This document shows, piece by piece, positions 1 through 9,074 of a stretch of 38,329 nt of DNA. How positions within the stretch are numbered: position 1 is the stretch's first letter; each line of letters starts with the position of its first letter. Origin of the DNA: Fulvivirga sp. (lineage in GTDB: Bacteria; Bacteroidota; Bacteroidia; Cytophagales; Cyclobacteriaceae); NCBI GenBank assembly GCA_028280565.1, contig JANQLQ010000197.1, forward strand, positions 1 to 38,329, written 5' to 3'. The translations under genes and the position numbers were made by a program. The notes below the pieces were generated by a model. The model had not been told where the DNA came from, did not search any database, and was given only the letters and a program-made list of their open reading frames with translations.

Positions 1-245
1 ACTTTGCCTATTGCTAACTTGTCGAGAACTTCCCAACTTGGCAAATAGAGTTCATTGTTTAATCCTACACGTCAGTTGAGGTATGACACGACACTAGATA
101 TTATTGATGGCCACCGCCAGGAATCCTAAGACGATGGCCAAGAGCATTTATCATCCTAAATCTTTTTCTAAAGTTAGGAGGACCCAATTTATGAGACCAC
201 CTTTCATTTTTCTAACCCCGATACTCTATTGGCTTTTTGACGGGT
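1..245. other. Non-coding stretch, no gene recognised
   Basis: I see no credible start, signal peptide or protein family in any frame here. It lies beyond the decayed T9SS-tail gene and may be the edge of the locus. Confidence 0.4.
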
Positions 246-582
246 TCATGGTTTCACTACCTTTCTCGTAATTTTATCATTCCCTGTGATGATGTGACAA
301 AAGAAGATCCCCCTAGGGGAAATTAAATGTCCATTCCATGTGAGATCTGTGAGCTTTGCACGGACAGGAAGGCTTTCCGAGTAAATCTCCTCACCTAACA
401 AATCAAGTATCTTAAGTTCCATTACTCCCGGCTGAGGCAGGTATAGCCTAAATACTGATGGGCATGATGGTTCGGTTTTCTTTTTCGCGACCAACCATTG
501 GTGCTGTTTATACAAGGCAAATTGAGAATCATACTGCTTATTGCAAATATTGTTAGAGTGATGGATTATATACTTTTTTCAT
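246..582 (-). pseudogene. Decayed small secreted protein with a T9SS C-terminal sorting domain-like tail
   Basis: The last 60 or so residues look like a type IX secretion C-terminal sorting domain: a beta-rich run containing MELKILDLLGEEIYS, then WNG, then SPRGIFFCHI and a basic end (TRKVVKP). In intact family members this tail directs export through the outer membrane of Bacteroidota and is then removed. The 5' part is broken. An ATG at 582 starts MKKVYNPSL and hits a stop. A hydrophobic, signal-peptide-like run (LTIFAISSMILNLPC) follows in a second frame, and the sorting tail is in a third. Reading these as one gene needs two frameshifts. The uninterrupted frame of the tail has no ATG, only a TTG at 515. 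It sits 59 nt downstream of the GH29 stop. A short intact protein from the TTG is possible but less likely. The cargo domain is missing or was never large. Confidence 0.45.
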
Positions 583-641
583 TTCTGTAAAATTTCGTTT
601 GTGGCGCCAATGCCTTAGAAAGTTATTTTTGGCTACCACCT

Positions 642-2246
642 TCACAACGCTCCGTTTATCCTAAAGGCAACGGGGTATTTACCAGGAACTTCACCAGGAA
701 TAATTAATTCTAAAAAATCCTTTTTCTGCTTGAATTTGATTTTTTGAGAAGTGCTGATCATATAGATGGACTTTATTTTTCCAGGACTGGTTTGCGCTCC
801 AATTCCCAATGATGGAACAATAAGTTCTCCAGGTTTTGGATTTAACGCTATCATGTACAAAATATCTCCTTTTGTTGTGAAACGAACTTCGTTGGATTCA
901 TAGGGTTCAGCATGAATGGTTCTTTCGTTCATTTGTTCTCCTTTTTTGGCTATCTCCTGCCCCTCTTCACTCACCTCACTAAATACTCGATCTTCAAATG
1001 GCTTCTTTCCTTGTATGCTAGACCCGTCCCCATATACTTCCCAAGGGCGCGTTGCATAAATGGCTTCTCCATTAACTTTTAACCAGTTCCCTACTTTCTC
1101 CATTATTTCTTTCTGATCTTTTACAATCATTCCATCCGGATAAAGTTCTACACTTACCAATAAATTGCCATTTTTGCTTACAGCATCTACTAAAACCTCT
1201 AGTATCGTTCTCTCATTGTGCCTTCTTGGGTTATCTTTTTTATAGAACCAGCTGGTAAAGGTGATGGTACCCTGCCATGTTTTATCTTTTATTTCGTTGG
1301 CGACTCCGCGTTCCACATCATAAACAATCCCCGGATCATTGGCCTTGTTTGTAATGACTGCCTCTATTTTTCCATTTTCCTGCAGGCTCCTGCTGAAGAG
1401 ATGGGCACAGACCTGCTTGCCGTATTCACCGTAGGGGAAATCATATCCATCAAACCATAGCATATCAAGGTTGTACTTATCCACCAACTCCGTGTGGCGG
1501 GCCACCCAATTTTCCTTCACCCAGGTTTCCCATCCAGGTGTCCTTTTTTTCGGGGGAAGGCCATACAACAGGGCAGGATCCAATCCTTCCCACCACTTGC
1601 CTCTTCCATCTTCAAGAGTCATGTGCCCGTCGTAAGGTACGCCTTTTTTAGGACCGGCCTGGTCAGCGCCAAAGGCTGGCAGCCACCAGCGCATGAATCG
1701 ATCATCATGAACGCTTGCTCCTACCGGCAGATCATACTTTTTAGCGGATTTAACAAATTCTCCAATGATATCACGCTTAGGCCCTACGTTGACCGAGTTC
1801 CAGGGGTGATGTGTGGAGGCAAAGTTGTCAAAGTGGTCGTGATGGTTAGCCATAGCTACATAATATTTGGCGCCTATCTCCTTGAAAAAAGCGACCAACG
1901 CATCAGTATCCAGCTTTTCGGCTTTCCATGTATGTATTACGTCTTTAAATCCTTTTTCTGAAGGGTGGCCATAGGTTTTCACATGATATGGGTAAGCATT
2001 TCTGCCCCATGCTTCCCTACCTATATCCCGCATGTACATGTGACGGGCATACCACCCCCCTCCACTGTCGGGTTGTGTTTGTGGTCCCCAGTGGGTAAAT
2101 ATGCCGAATTTGGCATCTTTGAACCAGTCGGGCACCGTATAGCCTTTTGATATTTCTTCCCAAGATTGTTCCTTGATCTCTTGGGCGTTAAGGTGAAATG
2201 CCGTTAGAAGAAGAAAAAAAGTCAACGACTTTGTAAAATGTTTCAT
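642..2246 (-). CDS. Alpha-L-fucosidase, glycoside hydrolase family 29
   Basis: A retaining exo-enzyme that removes alpha-linked L-fucose from glycan ends, probably in the periplasm or at the cell surface. From the ATG at 2246 a signal peptide follows at once (MKHFTKSLTFFLLLTAFHLNA), so I prefer it to the in-frame ATG ten codons upstream, whose codons belong to a decayed neighbour. The catalytic barrel spans roughly residues 35-380: FGIFTHWGP near 48, HHDHFD near 135, and the WFDG strand with likely nucleophile Asp266. A beta-sandwich tail follows (about 440-534). At 534 residues the size is normal for GH29. The acid/base residue varies within the family and I cannot assign it. It is the last intact gene of the susCD-side block. 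Its 5' end is fused in frame to a GH172 remnant, so its original promoter may have been lost and it probably relies on upstream transcription. Confidence 0.9.
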   Translation of the reverse strand: MKHFTKSLTFFLLLTAFHLNAQEIKEQSWEEISKGYTVPDWFKDAKFGIFTHWGPQTQPDSGGGWYARHMYMRDIGREAWGRNAYPYHVKTYGHPSEKGFKDVIHTWKAEKLDTDALVAFFKEIGAKYYVAMANHHDHFDNFASTHHPWNSVNVGPKRDIIGEFVKSAKKYDLPVGASVHDDRFMRWWLPAFGADQAGPKKGVPYDGHMTLEDGRGKWWEGLDPALLYGLPPKKRTPGWETWVKENWVARHTELVDKYNLDMLWFDGYDFPYGEYGKQVCAHLFSRSLQENGKIEAVITNKANDPGIVYDVERGVANEIKDKTWQGTITFTSWFYKKDNPRRHNERTILEVLVDAVSKNGNLLVSVELYPDGMIVKDQKEIMEKVGNWLKVNGEAIYATRPWEVYGDGSSIQGKKPFEDRVFSEVSEEGQEIAKKGEQMNERTIHAEPYESNEVRFTTKGDILYMIALNPKPGELIVPSLGIGAQTSPGKIKSIYMISTSQKIKFKQKKDFLELIIPGEVPGKYPVAFRINGAL

Positions 2247-2575
2247 TTTGTTTGGAATCTGATTATGGTTGTCCATGCTTCCCCTCCCGTATCTATTTGA
2301 GTAAAACCCTTGCCCGTCACCACTTCCAATGTAGTCTTCGATGCCCGTCTGTACCAGGCTTGCATAGTCTTTATTCCCATCCAGATAAATCTTGACCTCG
2401 CCTTGTCTTTCTCACCGGTGGGGTTTTCGGGGCTTATCCAACGGGTGGTTACCCCTGGCGGAACGTCATGGTGCATTTCTTGCCAGGGCATCGGTTCTTT
2501 TTCTCCATTTTCTTGTGCACAGGACATGCCTATCAAGACAGATACGTCCATCCATGCCAATGATCTAATTTTCAT
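2247..2575 (-). pseudogene. Remnant of a short-form GH172 (DUF2961) gene
   Basis: Two pieces of one family are joined here. The first, from an ATG at 2575, has a signal-like start (MKIRSLAWMDVSVLIGMSCAQ) and then TTRWISPENPTGEKDK, the typical N-terminus of DUF2961/GH172 proteins (usually SRxISFENPTGxKG). Near 2400 the homology jumps to another frame. That frame reads EVKIYLDGNKDY, GIEDYIGSGDGQG and SNRYGRGS, matching the family's later GTEDYIGTxWGQG region. By family layout about 200 residues are missing, including one catalytic glutamate region. The second frame runs without a stop into the GH29 gene, so the 3' end was also lost. It resembles the short canonical GH172 type, unlike the three long DUF2961 proteins elsewhere in this window. 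It probably makes no active product, though a 116-residue peptide could be translated from the first frame. Confidence 0.75.
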
Positions 2576-2613
2576 ATCGTTTTTGGTTAACAAGTTTGGT
2601 TTCGTTTTGGGAA

Positions 2614-3717
2614 TTACCTTTTCTTGGAGGGAGGAAGGTTCTTTAGCCTAAGGACATGACTCACTGTACAATCATCACCCCGGATGTTGATGCCCGATGG
2701 TGTATAAAGGTATTGGGGAACCCCATCTTTCAGCAGCACCTGGGGGCGTTCAAATTTGGCATGCCCAAAATGTTGGTTACCATAGTGGACAGCTACCTTA
2801 TCCATATCAATATCCACATATTGATTGATACGGTGGAAGCCTTTTTCGTAGGTGTTGAAAAGTATTCCGTCTTCCGAAGTCCATAGCAAGCCCGCCCCGG
2901 GTTGGATCATACCGAAGTTATCGGTTGTGAGCAGAGCAAACTTACCCTTGTACATAAAGGCGTATCCATCTTCAATGTTACGGTCGTTTGCGGTTACGGG
3001 AAATGGCATTTGCACATAAGGGCCTTCGAGATTTTCGGCAATGGCCACCCCCATCCTCGCTTTCTCTGATTTGAAATAAAGAAAATAGCCCCCATTGGGA
3101 TGTTGCAACAAAGCTGGATTATTTACTCCGTTGCTAGCGTTGTAATTCCAATAATCCTTGTTTTTTGGTGTCCTTAAAACTACTCCATCATGACCTACTT
3201 TTGTCCAGGGGCCATATAAACTCTCTGAAATAGCCAAACAGATATACTGATTTGAGGGGTGTTCCTTAATGCCATTATTGGCGATAAAGAACAGGGCATA
3301 TTTGTCACCTACCTTATGGATGGTCGGATTGTGCGGGGCATAGCCCTTTGCCGATTCTGTTTTGTCAATTACCCGATCCGGATGGGCTTTCCTTTCTTGA
3401 TCGGCTTCTATGTCTCCCTTCATCGCAAGATCGGAAAAAACAAAAGGACCTCCAGGTGAATCACCAACATAATGGGCGATTTCGCTGTGTGTGCGCCATC
3501 CCGGGTCCACCCTAAGCTCGCAGGGCCAACGGGCGGCAAAAAGGTGTACCTTTCCATCATCGCCCCAAATAGGTGAGGTTCCCCAAATGGTGTAGCCGGG
3601 TTCTTCGACCGCTGTCCCGACGTATTCCCACTGGTCGGCAAAACTCTCCTTTTCCTGGGCGGTTGAAATGGGAGCCCATACTACCAGTGCCAATAACATT
3701 CCAATTTTTAATCGCAT
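2614..3717 (-). CDS. Secreted five-bladed beta-propeller glycosidase-like protein (GH43/117/130-like fold)
   Basis: A signal peptide (MRLKIGMLLALVVWAPISTAQ) is followed by about 345 residues of repeated propeller-type blades: IWGTSPIWGDDGKVHLFAARW near the N-terminus, then THSEIAHYVGDSPGGPF, APHNPTI, KYALFFIANNG, LYGPWTKV and FERPQVL. These are typical of the broad GH43/62/32/68/117/130 superfamily, and the protein shares the same landmarks with the one at 26002-27066. I cannot place it in a numbered CAZy family, so the substrate is open; it probably acts on a terminal sugar. The ATG at 3717 is preferred because it has an AAAGAG just upstream and leads straight into the signal peptide. An in-frame extension to 3837 would add 40 residues unlike a leader. 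It lies 122 nt after the FG-GAP lipoprotein and belongs to the susCD-side block. Confidence 0.8.
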   Translation of the reverse strand: MRLKIGMLLALVVWAPISTAQEKESFADQWEYVGTAVEEPGYTIWGTSPIWGDDGKVHLFAARWPCELRVDPGWRTHSEIAHYVGDSPGGPFVFSDLAMKGDIEADQERKAHPDRVIDKTESAKGYAPHNPTIHKVGDKYALFFIANNGIKEHPSNQYICLAISESLYGPWTKVGHDGVVLRTPKNKDYWNYNASNGVNNPALLQHPNGGYFLYFKSEKARMGVAIAENLEGPYVQMPFPVTANDRNIEDGYAFMYKGKFALLTTDNFGMIQPGAGLLWTSEDGILFNTYEKGFHRINQYVDIDMDKVAVHYGNQHFGHAKFERPQVLLKDGVPQYLYTPSGINIRGDDCTVSHVLRLKNLPPSKKR

Positions 3718-3839
3718 CTCTTTTAAATTAGATGGTTGTACCAATACTTTTTCATGTTCACTTTTACGGTTCCATTTACTGTCAAAAAATAAACCGTAGC
3801 CTTTATTGACCAGGTTGGGTATTCCCTTTATTGGCATCC

Positions 3840-6800
3840 TTATCTTTTGGGTGAATTTAAATTCGAGCTGGCATGAAACCGCAGTGCCTCATTGTTGCGT
3901 ACAAAGATTATTTTGTCATTGCCGTTGGCTCCGCTTAACAGTCCAATATGCTTTACTTCGCCATCCACCAAAATCCCACTTTGCGTGGCGGGGATGGGCA
4001 CAAAGGGCATTGAACTTTTTCCATCTCCTTTAAGGAGCAGTCCGAAACTGGCATCGCTCCTTGGGGTCTCCACTTCCGAGCCATAGAGGTTCCCCGCTGT
4101 CAAAATATCCAAGATTCCATCCCCATCATAATCAAAGGGTAAAAGTGCATTGATAGAAGACAACTGTGCCATGGCAGGCAAGGGGTGCCCGATAAATTTC
4201 CCACCCCTATTTTCAAAATACATATTTGAAAAATTGTTGGCTTTATAGTGTATTGAGCTATCCAGGTTCTCCTCTCCATAGACTTCGCCCAAGGTGGCCT
4301 TGCCAAAGGCATCGTAGGATTCGAACTTCTTTTTGATAAAGGGCATTTGGTTGGAGGAGCATTCACGCCCCCTTAGAGGGAACAAATCCCCTTCATTGTA
4401 ATACCCCAGAACGATATCCAGGTTGCCCGACCGGTCAAAATCCTTTGCGTACACGTCAAAGGTTTCCTCTTTATCAGCTTTGTACTTATAGTTCTGGCCC
4501 AGGTTGCCGCAGACCATATCCATATCACCATCCCGGTCAAAATCGGCGGCAACAATGCTGTTCCACCAGCCCACTTCCTGTTCCAGGTTATGAGACCGGG
4601 ACAGGTTGATAAAGCCATTTTTTGTGTTTTTGAACAGTTGGATGCCCATCCATTCGCCGACAATGGTCAAATCGGCCAGGCCATCGCCGTCGATATCGGC
4701 CCATACGGCATCGGTCACCATACCGAGTCCATCGAGTTCAGGAATTAACTCATCGGAAACATCCACAAACCGAATGTCCCCATTTGGGCTTTGGTTCTCT
4801 AAAAGGTGACTTGATGCAGGCAGGGGATACTTGCCAGGGACCTGCCGTCCTCCGATAAAAAGATCCATATCCCCATCGTTGTCATAATCGTATGGCCTTA
4901 CACAGGAACCACTTGAAAAAGAACCTGGAATTACTCCCTTTTTTTTGAAAAAAGCGCCTTTTCTATTTTCATAAAACCGATCTTGATAGTAGCTGGAGTT
5001 TTCTTCCCGTTCGTTGCCCCCGCTGACCACATAAAGATCCATATCCCCATCGCTGTCGGCATCAAAAAAAGCCGCCCCGACATCTTCGTAACCCTTGTCG
5101 CGTGCAAAGGTTTGTTGTTTTTGTGGGGAAAAGGAGCCGTCCGGATTTTGCAAAAACAGGTTGCCGGATTGGCCAAGGGCACCACCCAGGTAAAAGTCGT
5201 CCAGGCCATCGGCATTGATGTCACCAACAGCGAACGCCGGCCCCTGTTGTGACATCTTATGGGGCAACAGGCTTTCCTTTTCAAAATCATCGTACTGGTT
5301 CTCCTTATGCATAAATCGCAGGGTCCTATCGGTGATATCCGTGAACATTTTTTGGGAAGGTTCTTGGATCGGTCGCCCACTTTTGGCCTCGGAATGTTTT
5401 AAGGCCAATGTTTGGTCCGGTTTTATGTTTTGAAGTATTTGGGATTTGCCATCCGGCCAAACCACGGCCATTTCGTCGATGTTCTCTGTTTTCCCAAGTC
5501 CAAAATACAGTCCGGGCGCCATGGAGGACTGGAACCCGCGGGTAAGATAATGCTCCCTCACTTGTAGTTGGGACCCATTTTTGACTATTACTTTTGCCCC
5601 GATGCCCAGTTTGTTTTTTTCGCTTCCCTCCAGTTTGATTTTCAAAAAACGGTTCAGTGGATGTTTTTCGGTTTGGTTCCATTGTATGTATGAAATGCTG
5701 TCCGTATTGTTTACCACCAAATCCAAATCCCCATCATTGTCAAAGTCGGCATACGCCGCCCCGTTGGAACACGTAAGCTCTCCCCCATCCCAGGTACCGT
5801 TCATCTTTTTGAACTGCATACCATCCAGGTTCCTGAAAAAGTAATTGGGCTTGTATCTCGTTGGGATTTTTCCCATGACCTTTTGAACATATAGCTGTTC
5901 GTCTAAATGTCCGATACTGTCCATTTCCCTTCTTAGGCCTTCCATATAATTTACAAAATCGTTGTTACGAAAATCGCGTTTGATCCCGTTAGAGACAAAG
6001 AGATCTTGATAACCGTCATTGTCCATGTCAAAGAACAGGGGCCCCCAGCTCCAGTCCGTGCTCGAGGTTCCAGAGAACTGGGCAATGTCGGAAAACCTTG
6101 GGATTCCCCAACCATCGGTACCATGGTTCATCTGTAGGGCGTTGAACATATATTGGTGGTGCTGTCCCATATCTACCAGTTCATGGAAGGTCCCAGGCTG
6201 CATCGAACTCATACTGGTCTTAATGCTATAATTGTCTTCGGACATCATATCCACGGCAATAATGTCCATCCAACCGTCATTGTTGAAATCGGCCATATCG
6301 TTGCCCATGGAGAAGTTGGGCACATGGTTCATGGCCTTGACCGAGGACTCTTTAAAAGACTTGCCGTTTTGGTTGATATAGCAATGGTCCTTGCCAAAAA
6401 AATCATGGCTTACGTATACATCGGGCCAGCCATCATTGTTGATGTCGCCAATGGCCAGGCCCAGGCCAAAACTGAGTTTGTTATCGACGATGCCCATTTC
6501 ATCGGTAACATCCCTGTACTTGCCATCATCATTGCGGAACAGTTTTTCACCGGTAAAGCCACCTTTAATTGATGAATAATGGGCAACCTGCTCCTTTCCC
6601 TGTACATCGATCTCATGGTTGATCAGGAACATGTCCAGGTCCCCGTCCCTGTCATAATCAAAAAAGGAGGCTTGGGTGGAAAAATGGGAAAGGTCCAAAT
6701 TGTAGTCTTTGGCGGCTTCCCTAAAATGGGGAATCCCTCCTTTATCCGTGCCAAGGTTCAGGTACAGTTCATTTTTTCTCCTTTCGGGATTTTCGATACG

Positions 6801-7241
6801 GCCCGAGGCGCATATGTAGATATCCAGCCACCCGTCATTATTGATATCTAACGTGGTGACCCCGGTTTGGAACGGAGCCTTTCCTTTTATATTGGCAAGA
6901 GGCGTGACATCCTTAAAGGAATTGTCCTTGTTGTTTAAATATAATTGGTTGTCGCCCATGGTAGCGACAAAATAGATGTCGTCAAACCCATTGTTATCAA
7001 AATCCCCTGCGGCTACACCGCTGCCATTGTAATAATACTCATAGAACAGGCCGTTCATATAGGTGCTTTCCGGGAGGGCATTTTTGAACCGGATCTTTGA
7101 TTGCTCGGAAGATGCCCGGACAAACAAGGGCTGGTTTTTACCCTGTTGGTCTTGCTCCAGCGACTTGTTGGACTCATCCTGGCCACAACGGAGCATTAGT
7201 ATTGCTAGAAGACCCAATACAAGAACTCTAAATCTGTCCAT
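3840..7241 (-). CDS. Large FG-GAP/VCBS repeat surface lipoprotein with ASPIC/UnbV domain (CRTAC1-like)
   Basis: A probable lipoprotein (Cys19 after a hydrophobic leader; the LMLRC box is atypical) of 1133 residues. It has two blocks of FG-GAP/VCBS repeats, about residues 70-525 and 632-1110. I count about fourteen calcium-binding-type DxDxDG-like loops (for example DINNDGWLD, DYDRDGDLD, DFDRDGDMD, DYDGDGILD). Between the blocks, around 530-612, is an ASPIC/UnbV domain with the signature GIGAKVIV and VVWPDGKSQ. Such repeats fold as calcium-bound beta-propellers. The biochemical role of these proteins in PULs is not settled; surface glycan binding or help to SusC/SusD is the usual proposal. It is the first gene after susD, separated by 258 nt that contain a strong hairpin, so its expression may be set below that of susCD. 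I see no catalytic signature. Confidence 0.88.
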   Translation of the reverse strand: MDRFRVLVLGLLAILMLRCGQDESNKSLEQDQQGKNQPLFVRASSEQSKIRFKNALPESTYMNGLFYEYYYNGSGVAAGDFDNNGFDDIYFVATMGDNQLYLNNKDNSFKDVTPLANIKGKAPFQTGVTTLDINNDGWLDIYICASGRIENPERRKNELYLNLGTDKGGIPHFREAAKDYNLDLSHFSTQASFFDYDRDGDLDMFLINHEIDVQGKEQVAHYSSIKGGFTGEKLFRNDDGKYRDVTDEMGIVDNKLSFGLGLAIGDINNDGWPDVYVSHDFFGKDHCYINQNGKSFKESSVKAMNHVPNFSMGNDMADFNNDGWMDIIAVDMMSEDNYSIKTSMSSMQPGTFHELVDMGQHHQYMFNALQMNHGTDGWGIPRFSDIAQFSGTSSTDWSWGPLFFDMDNDGYQDLFVSNGIKRDFRNNDFVNYMEGLRREMDSIGHLDEQLYVQKVMGKIPTRYKPNYFFRNLDGMQFKKMNGTWDGGELTCSNGAAYADFDNDGDLDLVVNNTDSISYIQWNQTEKHPLNRFLKIKLEGSEKNKLGIGAKVIVKNGSQLQVREHYLTRGFQSSMAPGLYFGLGKTENIDEMAVVWPDGKSQILQNIKPDQTLALKHSEAKSGRPIQEPSQKMFTDITDRTLRFMHKENQYDDFEKESLLPHKMSQQGPAFAVGDINADGLDDFYLGGALGQSGNLFLQNPDGSFSPQKQQTFARDKGYEDVGAAFFDADSDGDMDLYVVSGGNEREENSSYYQDRFYENRKGAFFKKKGVIPGSFSSGSCVRPYDYDNDGDMDLFIGGRQVPGKYPLPASSHLLENQSPNGDIRFVDVSDELIPELDGLGMVTDAVWADIDGDGLADLTIVGEWMGIQLFKNTKNGFINLSRSHNLEQEVGWWNSIVAADFDRDGDMDMVCGNLGQNYKYKADKEETFDVYAKDFDRSGNLDIVLGYYNEGDLFPLRGRECSSNQMPFIKKKFESYDAFGKATLGEVYGEENLDSSIHYKANNFSNMYFENRGGKFIGHPLPAMAQLSSINALLPFDYDGDGILDILTAGNLYGSEVETPRSDASFGLLLKGDGKSSMPFVPIPATQSGILVDGEVKHIGLLSGANGNDKIIFVRNNEALRFHASSNLNSPKR

Positions 7242-7397
7242 CTATAATCGATACTGCATTGTAAACACACTCTATATCCATAAAACTCCAAAAGAGTTTG
7301 ATAAAGGTTTTTAGGGAATTTGCCTATATAAGCAATTCAACGACACTGATGTCCTTCTTGGAAGTCCACTACTTGTCCAAAACCTAATGTCTACTTT

Positions 7398-7445
7398 TTC
7401 ACTAGCAATCCAGGGAATTTTTCAATTTCCTGGATTGCTAGTGAA
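7398..7445 (-). promoter_or_regulatory. Long near-perfect hairpin in the susD to FG-GAP lipoprotein gap
   Basis: Bases 7398-7419 pair with 7424-7445 around a four-base loop. The core arms are CACTAGCAATCCAGG at 7400-7414 and its exact complement at 7429-7443. In the minus-strand transcript only one of 22 pairs is mismatched (7415/7428). No T-run follows on either strand, so it is not a textbook intrinsic terminator. It lies 55 nt after the susD stop codon. It could stabilise the 3' end of a susCD mRNA, act as a processing site, or attenuate the next gene. Confidence 0.7.
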
Positions 7446-7499
7446 GCTACCTAACCCAAAACTATACTCATCAGAAGGTGAAAATAGTATTATCCAATA

Positions 7500-9074
7500 T
7501 TAATTTAAGTATCCATCATTTTGCTCCAGGTTGCCCCGCGAATTATCTATTGCATCCTGGGGTATGGGAAACAGCACGTATTGGGGCTGGAATCCTAATT
7601 GTTGGATATAGGACAAGTAATCCGGATCTTCTGAAATCCCATTGATTTTTTCACCCAATATTCCCCATCGCAAGAGATCCCAACGACGGTGGCCTTCCAT
7701 GCCCAGTTCCCAAGCCCTTTCATCGATAATGGCCTCCCTGAACGAAGCTTGATCCAAACCGGAAAGCCCGGGCAAGCCAGCCCTTTCCCTTACGGCATTG
7801 ATATAGGGATAGGCACCACCCGGACCGTTCAGTTCATTTTCGGCCTCCGCCCTTAACAACAGCACATCAGCATAACGTAGCAGGTTGATGTTGACATTAC
7901 CATTGTTCCTTACCTGCGGCACCCCAGGATCCAGGTATTTTGTGATATAGGGTCTTGGTTCGTCGTCATCGGTATTGGGTTCCCCATCTGGGCCCAGTTC
8001 GCGCCCAAAATTCCATGTAGGGCCACCATTGCTGCCATTGACCAGGTAAAAGCTCTTTTCCAACCGCTCATCGGCGGGATCGAAGCTGTTGAACCAATCA
8101 AGGGTGGGCAGTACATTGCTCCAGCCCGCCTCGGCAGGGGTCCAATCGCCAATGGATGCGAGATCGCCAAACTGGGTATGGGTCTGGGCTCCCCTGACAT
8201 TCGTTTTGTACTGCACGTCAAAGATTTTCTCCTCAACGGGTTGCCCGTTCTTATTGGGGTACAATTGGAATTCCCCGGCCGACCCCCGCCATAGATCCGC
8301 ATAATCGGCAACCAGGTCATACCGCCCCCCTGAGATCACGACGTCCGTGGCCGTAATCACATTGGCCCATTGCTGCCGTACCGCATATACCTTGGCCAAA
8401 AAGCCATTGGCCGCATCCACGGTGGCCCGCCCCCTGTCTACATCACCATAAGTGCTGGGAAGGGAACCGACCGCAGCCATCAGATCGGGCAGAATGACAT
8501 TGTTGTACACATCGTCAATGGGCTGGCGTACCTGCCCGGCAAATATTTCATCCAACGAAGTGGCCGGTTCCAAAATAATCGGAACGTCGCCAAAATACTG
8601 GGCCAGGTAAAAGTAGTAATACGCCCTGAGGAACCTGGCCTCCCCGATCAAGGCATCTAAAACAGATTGATCTTCTGGCACATTAGGGATGTTGACGATC
8701 GCGGAGTTTGCCGCAGCAATCCCCAGCCAACTTTCATTCCACATTTGCGAAGTAAATCCTATAGGGGTCCAAGGTGCGTTGTAGTTTGCTATTTCATTGG
8801 GTCTTCGGTCAAAAGCTACATCAGTGCCCCATATGCCGGGTAGAAACTGGTCCGGTCTTGGGTGCAAATGAGTGTATATGGCAATCACTGCCGCCCTGGC
8901 ATCCGCTTCATTCTGAAAAAAGTTTTCAACGGTCACAAAACTTGGTGGATCTTCTGTCAAGATATCGCTGCACGAAAGATTCATCAACAGCATCCCACCA
9001 AGAACTGACAAGGCGATTCTTTGCATTATCTCAATTTTAATCATTTTCTTGGTTATTGGATTTTTTTGTTTCAT
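7500..9074 (-). CDS. susD: SusD/RagB-family surface glycan-binding lipoprotein
   Basis: The lid and glycan-binding partner of the SusC transporter, anchored to the outer leaflet of the outer membrane. It has a leader ending LLMNLSCSD (likely lipidated Cys35, then an acidic residue), FFQNEADARAAVIAIYTHL near the N-terminus, the helical landmark RFLRAYYYFYLAQYFGDVPI around 147-166, and the usual SusD C-terminus LFPIPQDAIDNS. The 524-residue length is normal. The start ATG overlaps the susC stop as ATGA, which suggests translational coupling. Internal Met11 and Met17 are possible alternatives that would give a shorter leader. The binding specificity cannot be read from sequence. Symbol given as the family name only; the native ligand is probably not starch. 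Confidence 0.95.
   Translation of the reverse strand: MKQKNPITKKMIKIEIMQRIALSVLGGMLLMNLSCSDILTEDPPSFVTVENFFQNEADARAAVIAIYTHLHPRPDQFLPGIWGTDVAFDRRPNEIANYNAPWTPIGFTSQMWNESWLGIAAANSAIVNIPNVPEDQSVLDALIGEARFLRAYYYFYLAQYFGDVPIILEPATSLDEIFAGQVRQPIDDVYNNVILPDLMAAVGSLPSTYGDVDRGRATVDAANGFLAKVYAVRQQWANVITATDVVISGGRYDLVADYADLWRGSAGEFQLYPNKNGQPVEEKIFDVQYKTNVRGAQTHTQFGDLASIGDWTPAEAGWSNVLPTLDWFNSFDPADERLEKSFYLVNGSNGGPTWNFGRELGPDGEPNTDDDEPRPYITKYLDPGVPQVRNNGNVNINLLRYADVLLLRAEAENELNGPGGAYPYINAVRERAGLPGLSGLDQASFREAIIDERAWELGMEGHRRWDLLRWGILGEKINGISEDPDYLSYIQQLGFQPQYVLFPIPQDAIDNSRGNLEQNDGYLN

Noticed and set aside
3718-3837. 40-codon N-terminal extension of the beta-propeller gene
   Set aside because: The extension is not leader-like, while the ATG at 3717 has an AAAGAG upstream and a clear signal peptide directly after it.
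4931-5380. 149-codon minus-strand frame inside the FG-GAP protein
   Set aside because: It is an off-frame shadow of the repeat-rich gene; the long frame carries the DxDxDG motifs.
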